From NCBI GenBank assembly GCA_963281255.1, contig OY725492.1, forward strand, positions 1,721,696 to 1,785,695: 64,000 bases of DNA, given 5' to 3'. Origin of the DNA: Aphrocallistes beatrix. Lineage: Eukaryota > Porifera > Hexactinellida > Sceptrulophora > Aphrocallistidae. Positions 23,903 through 35,617 of this stretch are shown here, one piece after another (positions within the stretch are counted from its first letter, which is position 1; every line of letters starts with the position of its first letter). The translations under genes were made by a program, and so were the position numbers. The notes below the pieces were generated by a model that made no database searches, was not told where the DNA came from, and worked only from the letters and a program-made list of their open reading frames with translations.

Positions 23903-24097
23903 CAGCGGTTCTGAAACTCGGGTACGCGTAGCACCCCCAGGGGGTACCTGAGGTAAATTTGTTAAATTAAGCAATATATTCATGCAGTTCATCCCAAACC
24001 AAACCAACAAAACAAAGTAAAACAAAAATTAGAGGTGTACGTGAAACCTCATTTTCGCACCAAGGGGTATACTGACTGGAAAGGTTCAGAACCACTG
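23903..24097. mobile_element. hAT MITE, CAGCGGTTCT ends
   Basis: Ends CAGCGGTTCTGAAACTC / GGTTCAGAACCACTG with 8-bp flanks CTGTAAAG (23895-23902) and CTGTAGAG (24098-24105), one mismatch. Its left duplication overlaps the end of the neighbouring TA MITE, so it landed at that border later. Confidence 0.85.
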
Positions 24098-26266
24098 CTG
24101 TAGAGCATCAACACATAGATAGCAACTCTCGGTATCACTCATTGTTTAGTTACAATTAGAAATATATCAACCGCGGAGCTAGACCCTAACGGGATTGGAC
24201 GAACTATGGTTGGAAATACAATTGTGGGGGATCACTTGGACTGTCGATGGCGCCGAAAACAGTGGAATGAAATATTCAAAGATTCACTGTATGTATTTCA
24301 CTTATGTCTAGGTCTGACGAGTCAATAAGCTTAATTAATTGCACTCTCGAAGTGATGGATGAAAAACTGCATGATTTTGAAAAGAACATTCAGTTTGAGA
24401 GCTATTAAGTTGAAATATGAGTAAATACTTATCAACCTCATTGAAGATGGTCTCAACTTAGCGAGTGTCATTTATATTCGCGAGGTCGGAATTGTGACGT
24501 TTTTATTTCAAATGCTTTGATATATAATTCGTCGTTAATTGACATGGATCGGTCATGAAAGGTCCGGTTTCTGAAATAACTATCTCAATAAAAAATAAGA
24601 GTTGTTACACATGAGCTATCCAGCCGTTTCGTAGGTCGATTAAATTTAGTTTAGAAAGATCTGGAAATGAACTAACTAAGAACTTATCTACCTTTTCTTC
24701 GTTGTCAGTTATGCTCTTTAAGAGTAGGCAGATTCCATCAGCAATCGTTCTTTGTGATCCAAAGATAGTCTCTTAGCTTGGAATTGGTTTTGCATAGATA
24801 GGAAGGTTGGGGAATGTACTGGGTACTGCAGCTTATTAAGAGCTATTCTATCTCTGGAAACTGTAACAGTGCGAAGCCCGTCATTGTAGGTAATGATTCT
24901 CTCAAATCTCGATGTCATTTGTTTTGAAATGATGTACACATACCTAAACGGTGAGTAGAAGTGCAAATCTGACGATCAGTAAATGAAACATAATCATAGA
25001 AACTTACTCTCAATTGCGTGTTTGCATAGTCCTTCCGTGGGTGTGGAATTGCTCTAAACCATTCTTCAGTTTCAGGTTTTCAGAAGTAGATTCTGCTTGA
25101 CTTCTATAATTAGACTTGCAGCCTGGACAGGACATTGTCGTTCGAAAGAGTAATAATAATTTGATACGTATGTGCAGTCAGGAATGTTTCAGATTGAGTT
25201 TGACTTGTGCATATGAAAAGACAGTGATTTGTTGAACTTTACTTACAACAAGGTAGTAAATATATATATAATCAATGTGGTTGACTTTAAAACAATACAA
25301 ATAAATAGTATGTTTATGTATAAAAGTAATGTGGTTGGTTTAAATTAAATTCTCTACAGGGCTTTCCTCAAACCATTTCGAAGTAAATCGATGTAGAATT
25401 CATGAAAACGATCAGTATGCAATGTCAGAAGCTATATACCAGCATAATCGAACCATTTTTAGAAAATCAAATTTGACTGATCTAACCAATCCCTAGTCCA
25501 AGTCCACCAACCAGCACCATTGCCTTAGTGTATAGAATGCTATGGGTAATCGTACGGATGTGCGCCAATTGAAAATTTTAAAAATTTAAATTAATAGATT
25601 ATGAATGATAAAGACTAGATTTGACCGGCAATAAGTACAAAAATAATCATTGGATCGACAAAATATCTCATTATCGAATTATTTAGACATCCTAGAATGA
25701 AATAAAAACTAGATTGCAATATATTTGGATTTGGCAATTTATTTCAAAATTTGAGGGCCTGTCTCCTTAAGATATCAAACATAACTTGTGGCTTTGAAGT
25801 ATTAAAAACAATGACGATATATTGTAGTGTGTACAATGATTTCTATTGTGATAGTGTAGTCATTTATTTTGTATAGAAAAGGTGTGAAAAATTGTTTTCC
25901 ATTTTTTTGCAGAGGTGTGAAATTTCGCTTAGATCTTAGAACTTAATCGTAGTCATATCATTTGACACCTACATGCCAATTTTGATATCTCTACGACTTG
26001 CCAATTCTTCAATCAATTCGGACAAACAAACAAAAAATCCTAGCGTTTTAATATTTGAGATTTTCGGTTTTTTCTTACACCGGGTTATCCTTACTAATCG
26101 GTTTTTCTTACTCTTAATGGTGGTCTAAGAAATTCCGAGTTTACTAATATATTTCATCGGTTTTACTAGCGGTTTGTTCTTATAATCGGTTTAATTATTT
26201 AGGTTTATTATTACTATCAGTTAATTTTACATTGGTTTATTCTTAGTATCGATTTATTCATTCCAG

Positions 26267-26990
26267 GGGCGGTCCTAGGGGGGGGGCATCCGGGGCTTAA
26301 GCCCCGGATTAAATTCTCATGCCCCTGCCCCGGCTCCGGATTTTTTTCCGTACCTGCCCCGGATTTTGCCCCCTGATTTAATCAAGGAACTCCCCATATT
26401 CCTGTTTAAGTCACTGGTTTTACTTTCAGTTTTGTCCCTCCACACAATCCCCAGTTTCCCGCTTTTAAAGCTTCATAGGATTACTTATTTGTCGGAGAAA
26501 TTTAAAATCCGTAAACTTCTATTATCAGCGAGATAGGCCTAAAACGCTGACCACCCAAGATGATGATGTAGCAGCCTCAATGGGAAAACCAATTCAAAAA
26601 AACTCTCCGACATAAGCCCTCTGATACTCGTTGCGTATGGAAATATCTAGAGCACCAGGGGCGTCACATTTTCCGTTTAGTCTTGATATTGTATCAAATA
26701 GCCCATTCGCTCCCAGTAGTTACAGCGTCAGCTGAGAACTTTTTCGCGGCTAAACCTGGTTCTCCGATCAACGATGGCAGACGAAAGACTGGGCCCACTA
26801 ATACTATTGTCTTTAAATAAGGACATTAGTTTAGATGTTGAGGAAATTGTCGATGATTTTGCAAAAGCAAACAACAGGCGCCTAGAATTACATTAGAATT
26901 AGTTCATGCGTATACTTTAGCCTAGTATATTAATCAAATCCCATGTATCTTTTTCGGAAGTTACTGTATTTTCATTTCTTTCATTTTATT
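26267..26990 (+). mobile_element. hAT remnant, ZMYM1-like type
   Basis: Starts with CAGGGGCGGTCCTAGGGGGG, a hAT-type terminus, and contains the C-terminal part of a hAT transposase. The right terminus is not recognisable and is probably lost or disrupted before 27060. Confidence 0.6.
26640..26895 (+). pseudogene. hAT transposase C-terminal dimerisation fragment
   Basis: Reads HSLPVVTASAENFFAAK, the hAT dimerisation motif (usually PVT-A-AERSFS), then after a frameshift DERLGPLILLSLNKDISLD and FAKANNRRLEL. This end structure is that of TTF-finger, ZMYM1-like hAT transposases. Only the last 80 or so residues survive; the catalytic part is gone. Confidence 0.75.
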
Positions 26991-28583
26991 GTAAAATACA
27001 TGCCGGGTCTAAAGGGTGCACGAAATAAATAAGCGCCCGGGCGCTTATTCGAAGCAATACGGTATGCATACTTTATAGTCAATTATCCCCGAATATCATT
27101 TGAAATGCTTCTGTATTACTCAACTTTCCTAGTTCATCGTCAAATTGAGAGCTCGCAGTACAACAAAATTTACAGAAATTTGAAATATTAGAAAAAAGGA
27201 AAATAAATTTTTCAAATTAATCAGAAAAATATTGATTGAGTTGTCAGACTAGAATTTTATTTTAGCATTGAATTTCAAAATCACTCTTTTTATTTATATG
27301 ATCTCTCTTTAAGAAATAATTTGGATAGTTTTAACATTAAAACGCTATGGTAACGCTACAATTTTGCTTGCTTGTTTATTTGTATTCGTTTTTTTGTTTG
27401 TAAAGCCAGGAAGAAGATACCCTATTGTCTTCCATCTGGTTTGCTGAACCTAGTAAAGATGTTTTTACTTAAGATACAAGGAATTAATATGAAAGTTTCC
27501 ATAGAGTCAAGAATACATAAAATAAACTCAATCTCCTTAGATGGTCATGTACGGAGTATTTACTTGATATACTAATTTGAAAACAATTTGTTTCTAGATT
27601 TTTAGCTCTCAATTCCTACTATACTTTTAAAATGCTTTTCAGTTCATTTCATTTGACATACGTATTTCCATTTCTAGAGCGCTTCATATAATATTACATA
27701 GAATCTATGATCCTATTAAAATATCCTATATTAGAGAACTCGCTTTTAGCTCAAAATGAGAATTTTTCAAAAAATGTGAAAATATGTATATAAACTTATG
27801 TAGTAACTCATAACATTCACATATTATCACTTTCAAAGTGCGAAATTCAGAATCTACATATTAAAATATAATATATTAGCCGGTGAGAACTCTCTTTTAG
27901 CTTAAAATAAGAATTTTTTCAAAAGGTGTGAAAATATGTATATTAATGTTGCAGTCCAAGTGCGAATTTAGTCTAAGCGCACAGTGGTACGATGGCTTGC
28001 ATTGGCATTAAATTTCGTACTCTTCAATTTGTCTATAAATGTGTTTACCACATTCTAGTAATATGAGAACCTAGAAATTCATCAGAACTATTTGCCTGAG
28101 ACAGTAAATTATTTCATTTTTGCATTCTAAAGTTGAGTAACCACAATAAGTAGACAAAATTAGAAATTCCTACTGTCAAGAGGTGAGTTTGGGATCATGA
28201 GCTATCATTATGTACTATTTACCTCATAAGTTCAGCCTTGAAGATAACATTAAGGATGTTTTACCCGATTGCTGTGTCAGAGTGACTCACTCCTCTTATT
28301 TAATTAAGGATAGAAAATCAGTTCCAGACGCTAGTGTGTTTAATAGAAGATAATAGTGACTTGTAGATTCACTTATCTTGCCAGAAGATGATTAAAATCT
28401 CATTCTCTTAAATATACTTTAATTTGTTAATATTTTGTAAATTGTAGCATAACTGCGATGACGTCATACTTTCATGGTGTTTAAATTCAGCTGCTTGTTA
28501 GTATGCATTGGTTTATCATCTTTAGATTATTTTGCTTAATTAATCATCATGAATATACTTAAGTGGCCCTATTAGTTGAAATA
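26991..28583. other. Non-coding; two repeat ends only
   Basis: 27025-27063 has a palindrome AAGCGCCCGGGCGCTT followed by ATTCGAAGCAATACGGTA, a MITE-type end. 27952-27984 (GCAGTCCAAGTGCGAATTTA) is the inverse of 41389-41420. Otherwise nothing recognised; the 67-codon frame at 27372 has no support. Confidence 0.5.
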
Positions 28584-29098
28584 TCCTTACTATTAAAACT
28601 CGATTAATGTGTATATATATATATATATACGTATATATAGTACCCGGACAAAAGTATTCAACCACCACGAAAACTTCCATACAAATAGTGTTAAATTAGA
28701 ACTATTCTAAAAAGGAACATGTCCTCAAACAGTAGAAAATACTCTATTTTTATTTCAAATTCGTAAGCTACACATTCTAATTACTCGTAATTCAGAGTCT
28801 CAACTCAAATACTTATATTATCAACCTTTGCCACTTTGAGTCACTAATCGCCATCATATATAATGGCTGTGACTTGGGACAAGTAGTATCAAGTATCAAA
28901 TATTGATATTTATTAACTTGGGAGTTAGTAATTGAGTTAAGGCTATCAATTATGAGTAATTAGAAAGTGTAGTTTACGAATTTTTTTTAAAAAATGGAGT
29001 ATTCCTCACGGTTTGAGTACATATTCCTTTATGAATATACCCACTTTAATACTATTTGTATGGAGGTTTCTGTGGTGGTCGAATACTTTTGTCCGGGT

Positions 29099-29129
<31 letters not shown>

Positions 29130-29507
29130 GTAACGAATTGATTGAAGAAACTGCCAGGCACAGAAAGCTGATTTTTGGCATGTGGGAGTTCAGTTTTTCG
29201 ACCATAACTCAGCCATTTTAGGTGATAGGAAGCTGAAATTTTAATACAATGTGTATATTAATATACCTCACATATGATACTACAATCATCAAAAAATGAT
29301 TACTCATCACTTTGTTATGACGTCATCATTCCGCATCAAAATTTCAAAAATTGACAATTTTGTTGATTTTTTCGTGCGATATCGATTATAACAGTATGAT
29401 AGACATATTTAGAGATGTTATCTCCCTTATAATTAATCAAAGTGATCCCAGGTGCCCGCAGGGCGTGTCCGCCAGCCGCGCAGCGCAAGCAAGCAAAGCC
29501 CGCTTGT
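28584..29507 (+). mobile_element. HEL-A copy with nested MITE
   Basis: TCCTTACTATTAAAACTCGA after A; ends ...GCCCGCTTG before T. Its TA tract is split by the palindromic MITE 28643-29098. Standard landmarks follow (GTAACGAATTGATTGAAG, TGACGTCA, GCGCAGCGCAAGC). Confidence 0.85.
28643..29098. mobile_element. Palindromic TA MITE, CCCGGACAAAAG ends
   Basis: Long inverted ends (CCCGGACAAAAGTATTC..., similar for some 50 bp and recognisable further in) with TA at 28641-28642 and 29099-29100. 456 bp; whole element folds back on itself. Tc1/mariner-type by target. Confidence 0.85.
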
Positions 29508-29768
29508 ATTACTGAAATCACATTGATTGATATAACTCCTAATTTATTTCATTGTAACCAACTTGTTCACCTTTATCTAATTGTTAGATTGTTTCCACGT
29601 TTATAACTTATGGGTCATGAATCTGATTTCTTGGAGGATATTAAAAAGCTAACCCCCAAATATAACTTACATCTTTTCACAAAATAAGATATTGATGATA
29701 AAATTCGTATTTTCGCACACCACCACTTTTGAAAAATACTCCTGAACATTTCGAATGGTTCCGTTTGA

Positions 29769-30500
29769 ATGCTCGTTTTACTATCGTACACTATCAAACT
29801 TCATTATTTAAGAGGAAAAGATAATGGATCAAATAAACGTGTAATTGCTGTAGAGGACCTGTTTGAAGCTTTAAAGCGAATCCATATAGAAATGGATCAC
29901 TGCGGACGTGATGGACTCTATGCACGTATATCGCAGGAGTTTTACGGGATTACTAAACATATATGCCAAATATTTTGTTTCATATTGTGAGTTATGTAAA
30001 ATAAAAAAAGCTAAGAAACCCCTAAAGTCTTTAGTCGTTAAGCCCATCGCTTCTTCTTCATACTTATCCCGTGGTCAGGTGGATTAAGTTGACTTTCAGT
30101 ACTGGTCTTCTTCAGAAATTATCCATGGGAAACCTCGACATCCTCAAACTCAAGGATCGGTAGAGAGTGCAAACAAGGACATCAAGAGACACTTCACCGC
30201 TTTGCTTTGTGAGCGGCAATCAACTTGTTGGGTTAAACATATAAAAGAAGTACAGTATTGAAAAAATATCAGTTACCATAGTGGGTTAGGAATGTCACCG
30301 TTCCAAGCAGGCTTCAACACAAACCTCCTATTGCCCTTTCCCAACATGGTATTCCGGATGAACTTTCCTGCAGCATATTGACAGAAGAGGATTATGAACA
30401 AATAATGAAAGGAGATAAATCTTTCAAGTTCTCAAACATCCATTTCTTCCAATCACCTACCATCTCCACAAGCTTTGCAATCACTAGATATTATATCATT
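29769..30500 (+). pseudogene. Ginger/KRBA2-like integrase transposase, first part
   Basis: Reads VIAVEDLFEALKRIH and HCGRDGLYARI (the His pair of an integrase HHCC finger), a frameshift near 29985, then VSYCELCKIKK (the Cys pair), SYLSRGQVD and DFQYW, then KPRHPQTQGSVESANKDIK, the region with the catalytic Glu, and SYHSGLGMSPFQAGFN. About 100 residues holding the first two catalytic Asp are missing between DFQYW and KPRHP. The pattern is that of Ginger-type cut-and-paste elements and the host genes derived from them, related to Gypsy integrases. The C-terminal part follows only at 37780. Non-functional. Confidence 0.75.
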
Positions 30501-30601
30501 TGAATATGAGCAATAAACTGACAACAATTTATTCCAACCTAATTATGCAGTTACTTATCTTGAAGACATTTCTAAACTTGCTTACTTAGCTCATTTCATA
30601 A

Positions 30602-31104
30602 GTACTGAGCCGTGATCTGTATTCAGAAGTTAATGAAAATATACTATTTTCGATTTGTCCATTGTATAGCTCAGGGGATCAGCTTTCGATTTGCATATAG
30701 GGTTGTTGTGTTAGAATAATTATGGTGATTGGGACGTTCGATTTATATACATGGTTTAGGTGACTGTTGCAAAATTGGAATCTTCCCATTGAAAATGGCT
30801 TAAAAATGAATTTGGTGATAATGTTTTGAATTCGTGGAATAGGATCATTACAAGGTCAAATAATTAAGAACATACTATGTGCGATGAAGTAAACGGGAGA
30901 TATTATGTACAATAACCAGAGTAAAAAGTAATTATGCAACTTTACGTGGATTTTTTTCCAATTTTCTCCATCTAAAAATGGGACAAAAGTGCTAGTATAC
31001 CATTTCATAAACAATTTATTCCCCAGCATAAAACCATAATGCTACAAATAAATCAATATTTATGTTGTTGTTTTTATATGTAGAATTTAATGGAAGGATC
31101 AGTT
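30602..31104 (-). mobile_element. TTAA-type element T4, copy 2 (inverted)
   Basis: Matches 443-934 over its length in opposite orientation (GTACTGAGCCGTGATCTG ... GGAAGGATCAG). It abuts T3 copy 1 through a shared TTAA at 31105-31108. Confidence 0.85.
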
Positions 31105-32068
31105 TTAAGGTTGGTGTTTCCCATGGGACACTTGTTTTTACTAAAAATGTGCCCAAATTGCTTTTTTATCATTTGTAGATCCTTATAGGGATTCTAAGCA
31201 ATAATTCCGATTTTTATAACTCCAGCCCAATATTTCGCCACTTTTATCACCTGGTGTCGCTCTAAATACGACCCATTTTAAATGCGAAATGTCCCACACC
31301 TATAACTTCTTTAAACAGTGCCAGATCATCTTTTTAATGCTGAATTCATGCTCAGCACTAGATTTCCAGCAATTTGATATATACACTCGAACCTCTCTTA
31401 TCCGGACCTCCGATATCCGCGCACCTCTCTCAACCGGGCAGCCCTTTCGACATTTAGTCAATATACATTGTCCTATTTTCAAGTCAATTATTAACCACAA
31501 TTCCAGCAATCATTATCATGTAATATTATTTAATGAACTTTGATAATGAATTTGGAAGATAATTGCGACATCTAATACGTATATTCAGGGGTAAATACTG
31601 CTTAAAATGTATTAATCAATCGCATTGGAATAATTTCTTTTCCTTTGGGGAATTCCATGTCAAATCAACCAAACATTTCACCACCATTAACCTATTTGTC
31701 TGAAATTTGCTGTGCGACTAGCCACTGATATGTCTTTTGTGAAAATTTCAGTCGGTCATGTGGTTTTTGAGTTATGACGTCACAGATTTTTGAATTTTTG
31801 CTGTTTAACCAAAGATTTTCACAATGGTAAAATCACCATCCCATTTTAAACTCGAATAACTCGAAAAATATTTATCAAACTCTTTTATAAATTGCTATAC
31901 TCATGTTTTTACATATGGAGAATACGAAAAACATGAGTAAATTAAGTTTTGAGTTCCTTTTCTATGTGAAAACTGGAACTGAAACCAACTCTTGAAGCAA
32001 TCCGGAACTATGACGTAACAAAAATGCATATTTGGAAACTGTTTTATTTTTTGGTATTTTACTGTTTA

Positions 32069-32561
32069 CAAGCGCGCTTCGCTTGCTTGCGCTGCGCGTC
32101 TGACGGACGCTTCGTGTCCGCAGGAGGCTCCCTTCGGTCGCCTGGAGGTGACATTGGTTAATTATAAGGGAGATAACATCTCTAAATATGTCCATCTTAG
32201 TGTTAAAACCGATTTCACACGAAAAATCACCCAATTTGTCAATTTAAAAATTTTTGATGCGTAATGATGACGTCATAACAAAGTGATGAGTTATCATTTT
32301 TTGATGAAAGTCGCATCATATGTGAGGTATGTTAGTATACAGATTCTATTTAAATTTCAGCCTTCTATCTCCTATAATGGCTGAGTTATGCTCGAATAAC
32401 TGTGTTACTTATCTTTTAAAAATGTGACAATGACGTCATAATTCCATGATGAGTCGACATTTTCCTCTGAACTCAGAACTTACTGGAGCCATAGCCAAAA
32501 GACTCCCACATGCCAAAAATCAGCCTTCTGCGCCCGGCAGTTTCTTCAATCAATTCGTTAC

Positions 32562-32600
<39 letters not shown>

Positions 32601-32622
32601 AATCGAGTTTTAATAGTAAGGA
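32069..32622 (-). mobile_element. HEL-A, complete reverse copy with proven empty site
   Basis: CAAGCGCGCTTCGCTTGCTT after A; ...TTTTAATAGTAAGGA before T. The R arm of copy II (about 47755-47790) has the uninterrupted text TTTACTGTTTATAGTAATAA where here it is TTTACTGTTTA[element]TTGTAATAA; the inverted arm at 36480-36510 is also empty. So nothing was duplicated on insertion. Confidence 0.92.
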
Positions 32623-33265
32623 TTGTAATAATTCATTGTATAAAAAAATTCATTTGGTTTCCATGTGTTCTCTTTGAGTTATTCACATTTTTGTACCTGT
32701 AAACGCTTTCTATATATAACTCAAATTTTTATCATGATCTACCTAAATCATGAACGACGCAGAATAGAGCTTCGAAATGTAGTACTACCATATATAAATA
32801 TGACGCCAAAGTATTCATATCCGTTCTTAAAATTTAGATTAGTCATCATATGATTGCACAATTGGTTATATTTGGGACCCTTTTAGTGAATTTCAGAGAT
32901 TGTTTAAGGGCACTTCTAAGTGGTTGTTTATTAAAGTTTTTTCGTATAGAACTGAGCTGTGAATGGGTTGATGCAAAAGGTTTGAATTTTTTCATGGAAT
33001 GTTGCTACATTCCAGCGTTGCTATGGAAACGCATCTTGATCATTTGAGGTCATATCTTGAAAACCGCAATAACTATGCATTCAAATTTGATCTCATTTTA
33101 TAGCCAATAGGCTACTTTCTATAAAGCCATAACATAATATCCACGTCTGGATTCAATGGTTTACGAGTTATAAGATAATTTATCATTTTGGTCACATTTG
33201 GTAATTTGTCTAATAACTTCGAAACCATTGAATCTAGACGTGGAAATTATGTTATGGCTTTATAG

Positions 33266-35617
33266 CAGGGGTTTTCAACCAGTGGGTTGCGACCACTGGT
33301 GGGTCGCGGAAGGTGGGTACTAAATTACTTGAGTAACGAATATTCTCTTATTAAACATTTACACAAACTAACTACTATCGGTCTTAGAGTTAGTATTGAA
33401 TTTCAATCAAATTTGGTTGGTGTTAGTGTCTAACTGTGAATTAGTAAACAATATTGTAATTATATACCAAGGTATTGATAAATGAAAGAATAGAGAAGAC
33501 ATATTGAAGTGTAATATTATAACTGATTAATTATTAGAACCTATGATAGTCAAAACCTAGTACACGTATACACAACTTTGTAATATGTATATATATTCAC
33601 ATATTACATATGTGTTCATTAGCTTCTAAAAATATCTACATTTTCAATACTTCTTTTATTTTAGTTAAATGGCAACAAAACGTGCTCCTAAGCGAGCCTA
33701 TTCAGATGATTATCTGAAATCTGGATTTACCAGTATCTTAACGGAAGGTATTGAAAAGCCACAATGTGTGATATGTCTTAAAGTTTTATCTGCAGAGTCC
33801 ATGAAGCCGTTTCAGCTTAGGAGACATTTCGAGAAGGAACATCCAATATACAAGGATCGAGATGTTTCTTTCTTCCAAAGAAAATCAGATTCTGCAAAGA
33901 AATCCAGACTTGACACTGCAGGACAGACATTTGTAAACATAAAAGCTGCAGTTGAAGCGTCATATGATGTGTCACTCCGCATTGCAAAATCTAAGAAACC
34001 CCATACTATTGGTGAAGAACTAGTATTGCCTTGCACGAAAGACATTGTGCGTCTTATGATTGGTGCGGATGCAGTGAAAAAACTAAGTTCTTTGTCACTC
34101 TCTGATAATACTATCCAACGCAGAATACAAGAAATGTCAGATGATATAAAGAACCAAGTAGTGGAGCAAATTAAACAGTCACCTAGCTATGTTTTACAAT
34201 TAGACGAGTCAACAGATGTTTCTTCTTGTGCTCAGTTGATGCTATATGTACGTTATATCCACAATTGTGATTTCAAGGAAGAGTTACTCTTTTGTCAGCC
34301 ACTTGATTCGCAAACACGTGGAATAGATATTTTCAACAAAGTGGACAATTTCTTTGTAGATGAAGGTCTTGATTAGCGAAAGTTTGGTGCTGTTTATACA
34401 GATGGAGCTCCTTCTATGTTAGGAAGTCATTCTGGTTTCCAGACGCGCGTCAAACAGATTGTCCCAGATGTGATAACTAATCATTGTAGATTCATCGTGA
34501 AGCACTTGCTGCAAAAACTTTACCAATCTGCCTAAATATAGTTTTGCAGGACGCGATTAAAATAGTGCTCTCAACACACGTCTTTTCAGAAACATTTGCT
34601 TAGAAATGGATGCAGTGCAAAAGAACCTATTGTACCACACTGAAGAGTTCGATGGCTTTCAAAGGGCAATGTGTTGAAACGTATTCTTGATCTTAAAGAT
34701 GAAATAACAGAATTTTTGAAACTCCAAAAGAAGACACAATGGCTTGATTTGTTCGGGGATTGAGAGTGGATTTCTAAACTTGCTATCTCTGTGATATTTT
34801 TGAAAGACTCAACACTCTGAACCTCTCATTACAAGGCAAAGAAAGCAACATCATGGATTTCGTAGATAAGCTTTCTGCCTTTCAAGAAATGCTTGATCTC
34901 TGGGGAAAGAAAATAAAAGCAGGTAGACTGGCAATGTTTTCTCACCTTTGCAGCTATATTGAAGATTGCGAAACTACCATCAGCGAGCCTTTGAAAATTG
35001 GATCGCATTTGCATTCACTTAGAGAAGAATTTGAAAGATATTTCCCAGAAATAACCAAATTTCAGTTTGCACTGGTTCGCAATCCTTTCCTTGTCAAAAT
35101 ATATGACTGTATACCTGAAAATGATGATGATGCTCAGGAGGATTTTATCAAGCTTGCAAATGACTCGGGAGCAAAGAATTTGTTTTCAAGGGTGAATTTG
35201 ACAAGTTTTTGGAGTTCCATGCTCATAAGCTACCCAAAACTGGAACAGATTGCCCTTAAGTTACTAATGCCATTCCCATCAACCTATCTTTGTGAAACGG
35301 CGTTTTCTAGCATGCTTGTGATCAAAACAAAGGCAAGAAATAGACTTGAGGTTGAGCCAGATTTACGCTGCGGTTTATCATTAACACAGCCAAGAATTGA
35401 AAGACTAGTAGATCAGAAGCAAAATCAAAAATCACATTAAAACTAATAAAATAAAATAAAGCAAGAATTAGTAATATATTCTATACATTAGGCTCAATTA
35501 ATTATTAAAAGGTACTTACAAAAAATGTTGAGCTTCATTTCAACACTGAGGGGTGGGACGCGAAGACTGCAAAATTTAGAAAGTGGGTCGTGGTCTAAAA
35601 AAGGTTGAAACCCCCTG
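33266..35617 (+). mobile_element. hAT transposon (ZBED5-like), nearly full length
   Basis: Ends CAGGGGTTTTCAACC / GGTTGAAACCCCCTG with perfect 8-bp duplications CTTTATAG (33258-33265, 35618-35625). 2352 bp. Inserted in the centre of the R-Q-R palindrome. Carries a broken transposase gene. Confidence 0.95.
33669..35440 (+). pseudogene. hAT transposase, ZBED5/SCAND3-like, multiply broken
   Basis: Starts at ATG 33669. A BED-type finger lies near residues 33-62 (CVICL ... RRHFEKEH). LQLDESTDVSS near residue 175 holds the first catalytic Asp and is the usual hAT signature. A TAG at 34374 ends the first 235 codons; the same region continues as AVYTDGAPSMLG (second Asp) and then decays with several stops between 34530 and 34850. 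The last block, 34853-35440, gives LREEFERYFPEI, then FPSTYLCETAFSSML, the dimerisation region near the C-terminus. Intact length would be about 590 residues, normal for the family. TIR and duplication confirm it is a transposon copy, not a host ZBED gene. Confidence 0.88.

Larger units (their letters stand above)
23071..25542. mobile_element. Fold-back pair with CATAGCATTCTATACAC ends
   Basis: About 70 bp at 23071-23140 (CATAGCATTCTATACACTAA, then GGCAATGGTGCTG...) recurs inverted at 25476-25542. The ends resemble the CATAGC termini of the Q family. The interior includes the 23621-24105 MITE pair and otherwise no gene. Confidence 0.6.
22597..25766. mobile_element. TTAA-flanked element T2 (3.17 kb)
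   Basis: Ends GGAGATGGAACCCC / GGGCCTGTCTCC with TTAA at 22593-22596 and 25767-25770. The equivalent point in the other HEL-B copy (about 40530) is uninterrupted, so the insertion is bounded independently. Contains a nested fold-back (23071-25542). No transposase recognised. Confidence 0.8.
21112..26060 (-). mobile_element. Helitron-like HEL-B copy swollen by insertions
   Basis: Begins with a slightly decayed 3' module (TCGCGCTTCGCTTGCTTGCG, GGCGCAGAGTCGCCCTGCGG) and ends with the rc of TCTCAAATATTAAAACGCTA, followed by T. Contains a hAT MITE (21742-22488) and TTAA element T2 (22597-25766); removing them leaves about 1.0 kb, like the 920-bp HEL-B copy at 39914-40833. No ORF. Confidence 0.75.

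Noticed and set aside
33669..35440. Host ZBED-type gene
   Set aside because: Terminal inverted repeats, an exact 8-bp duplication and several stops show a transposon copy.
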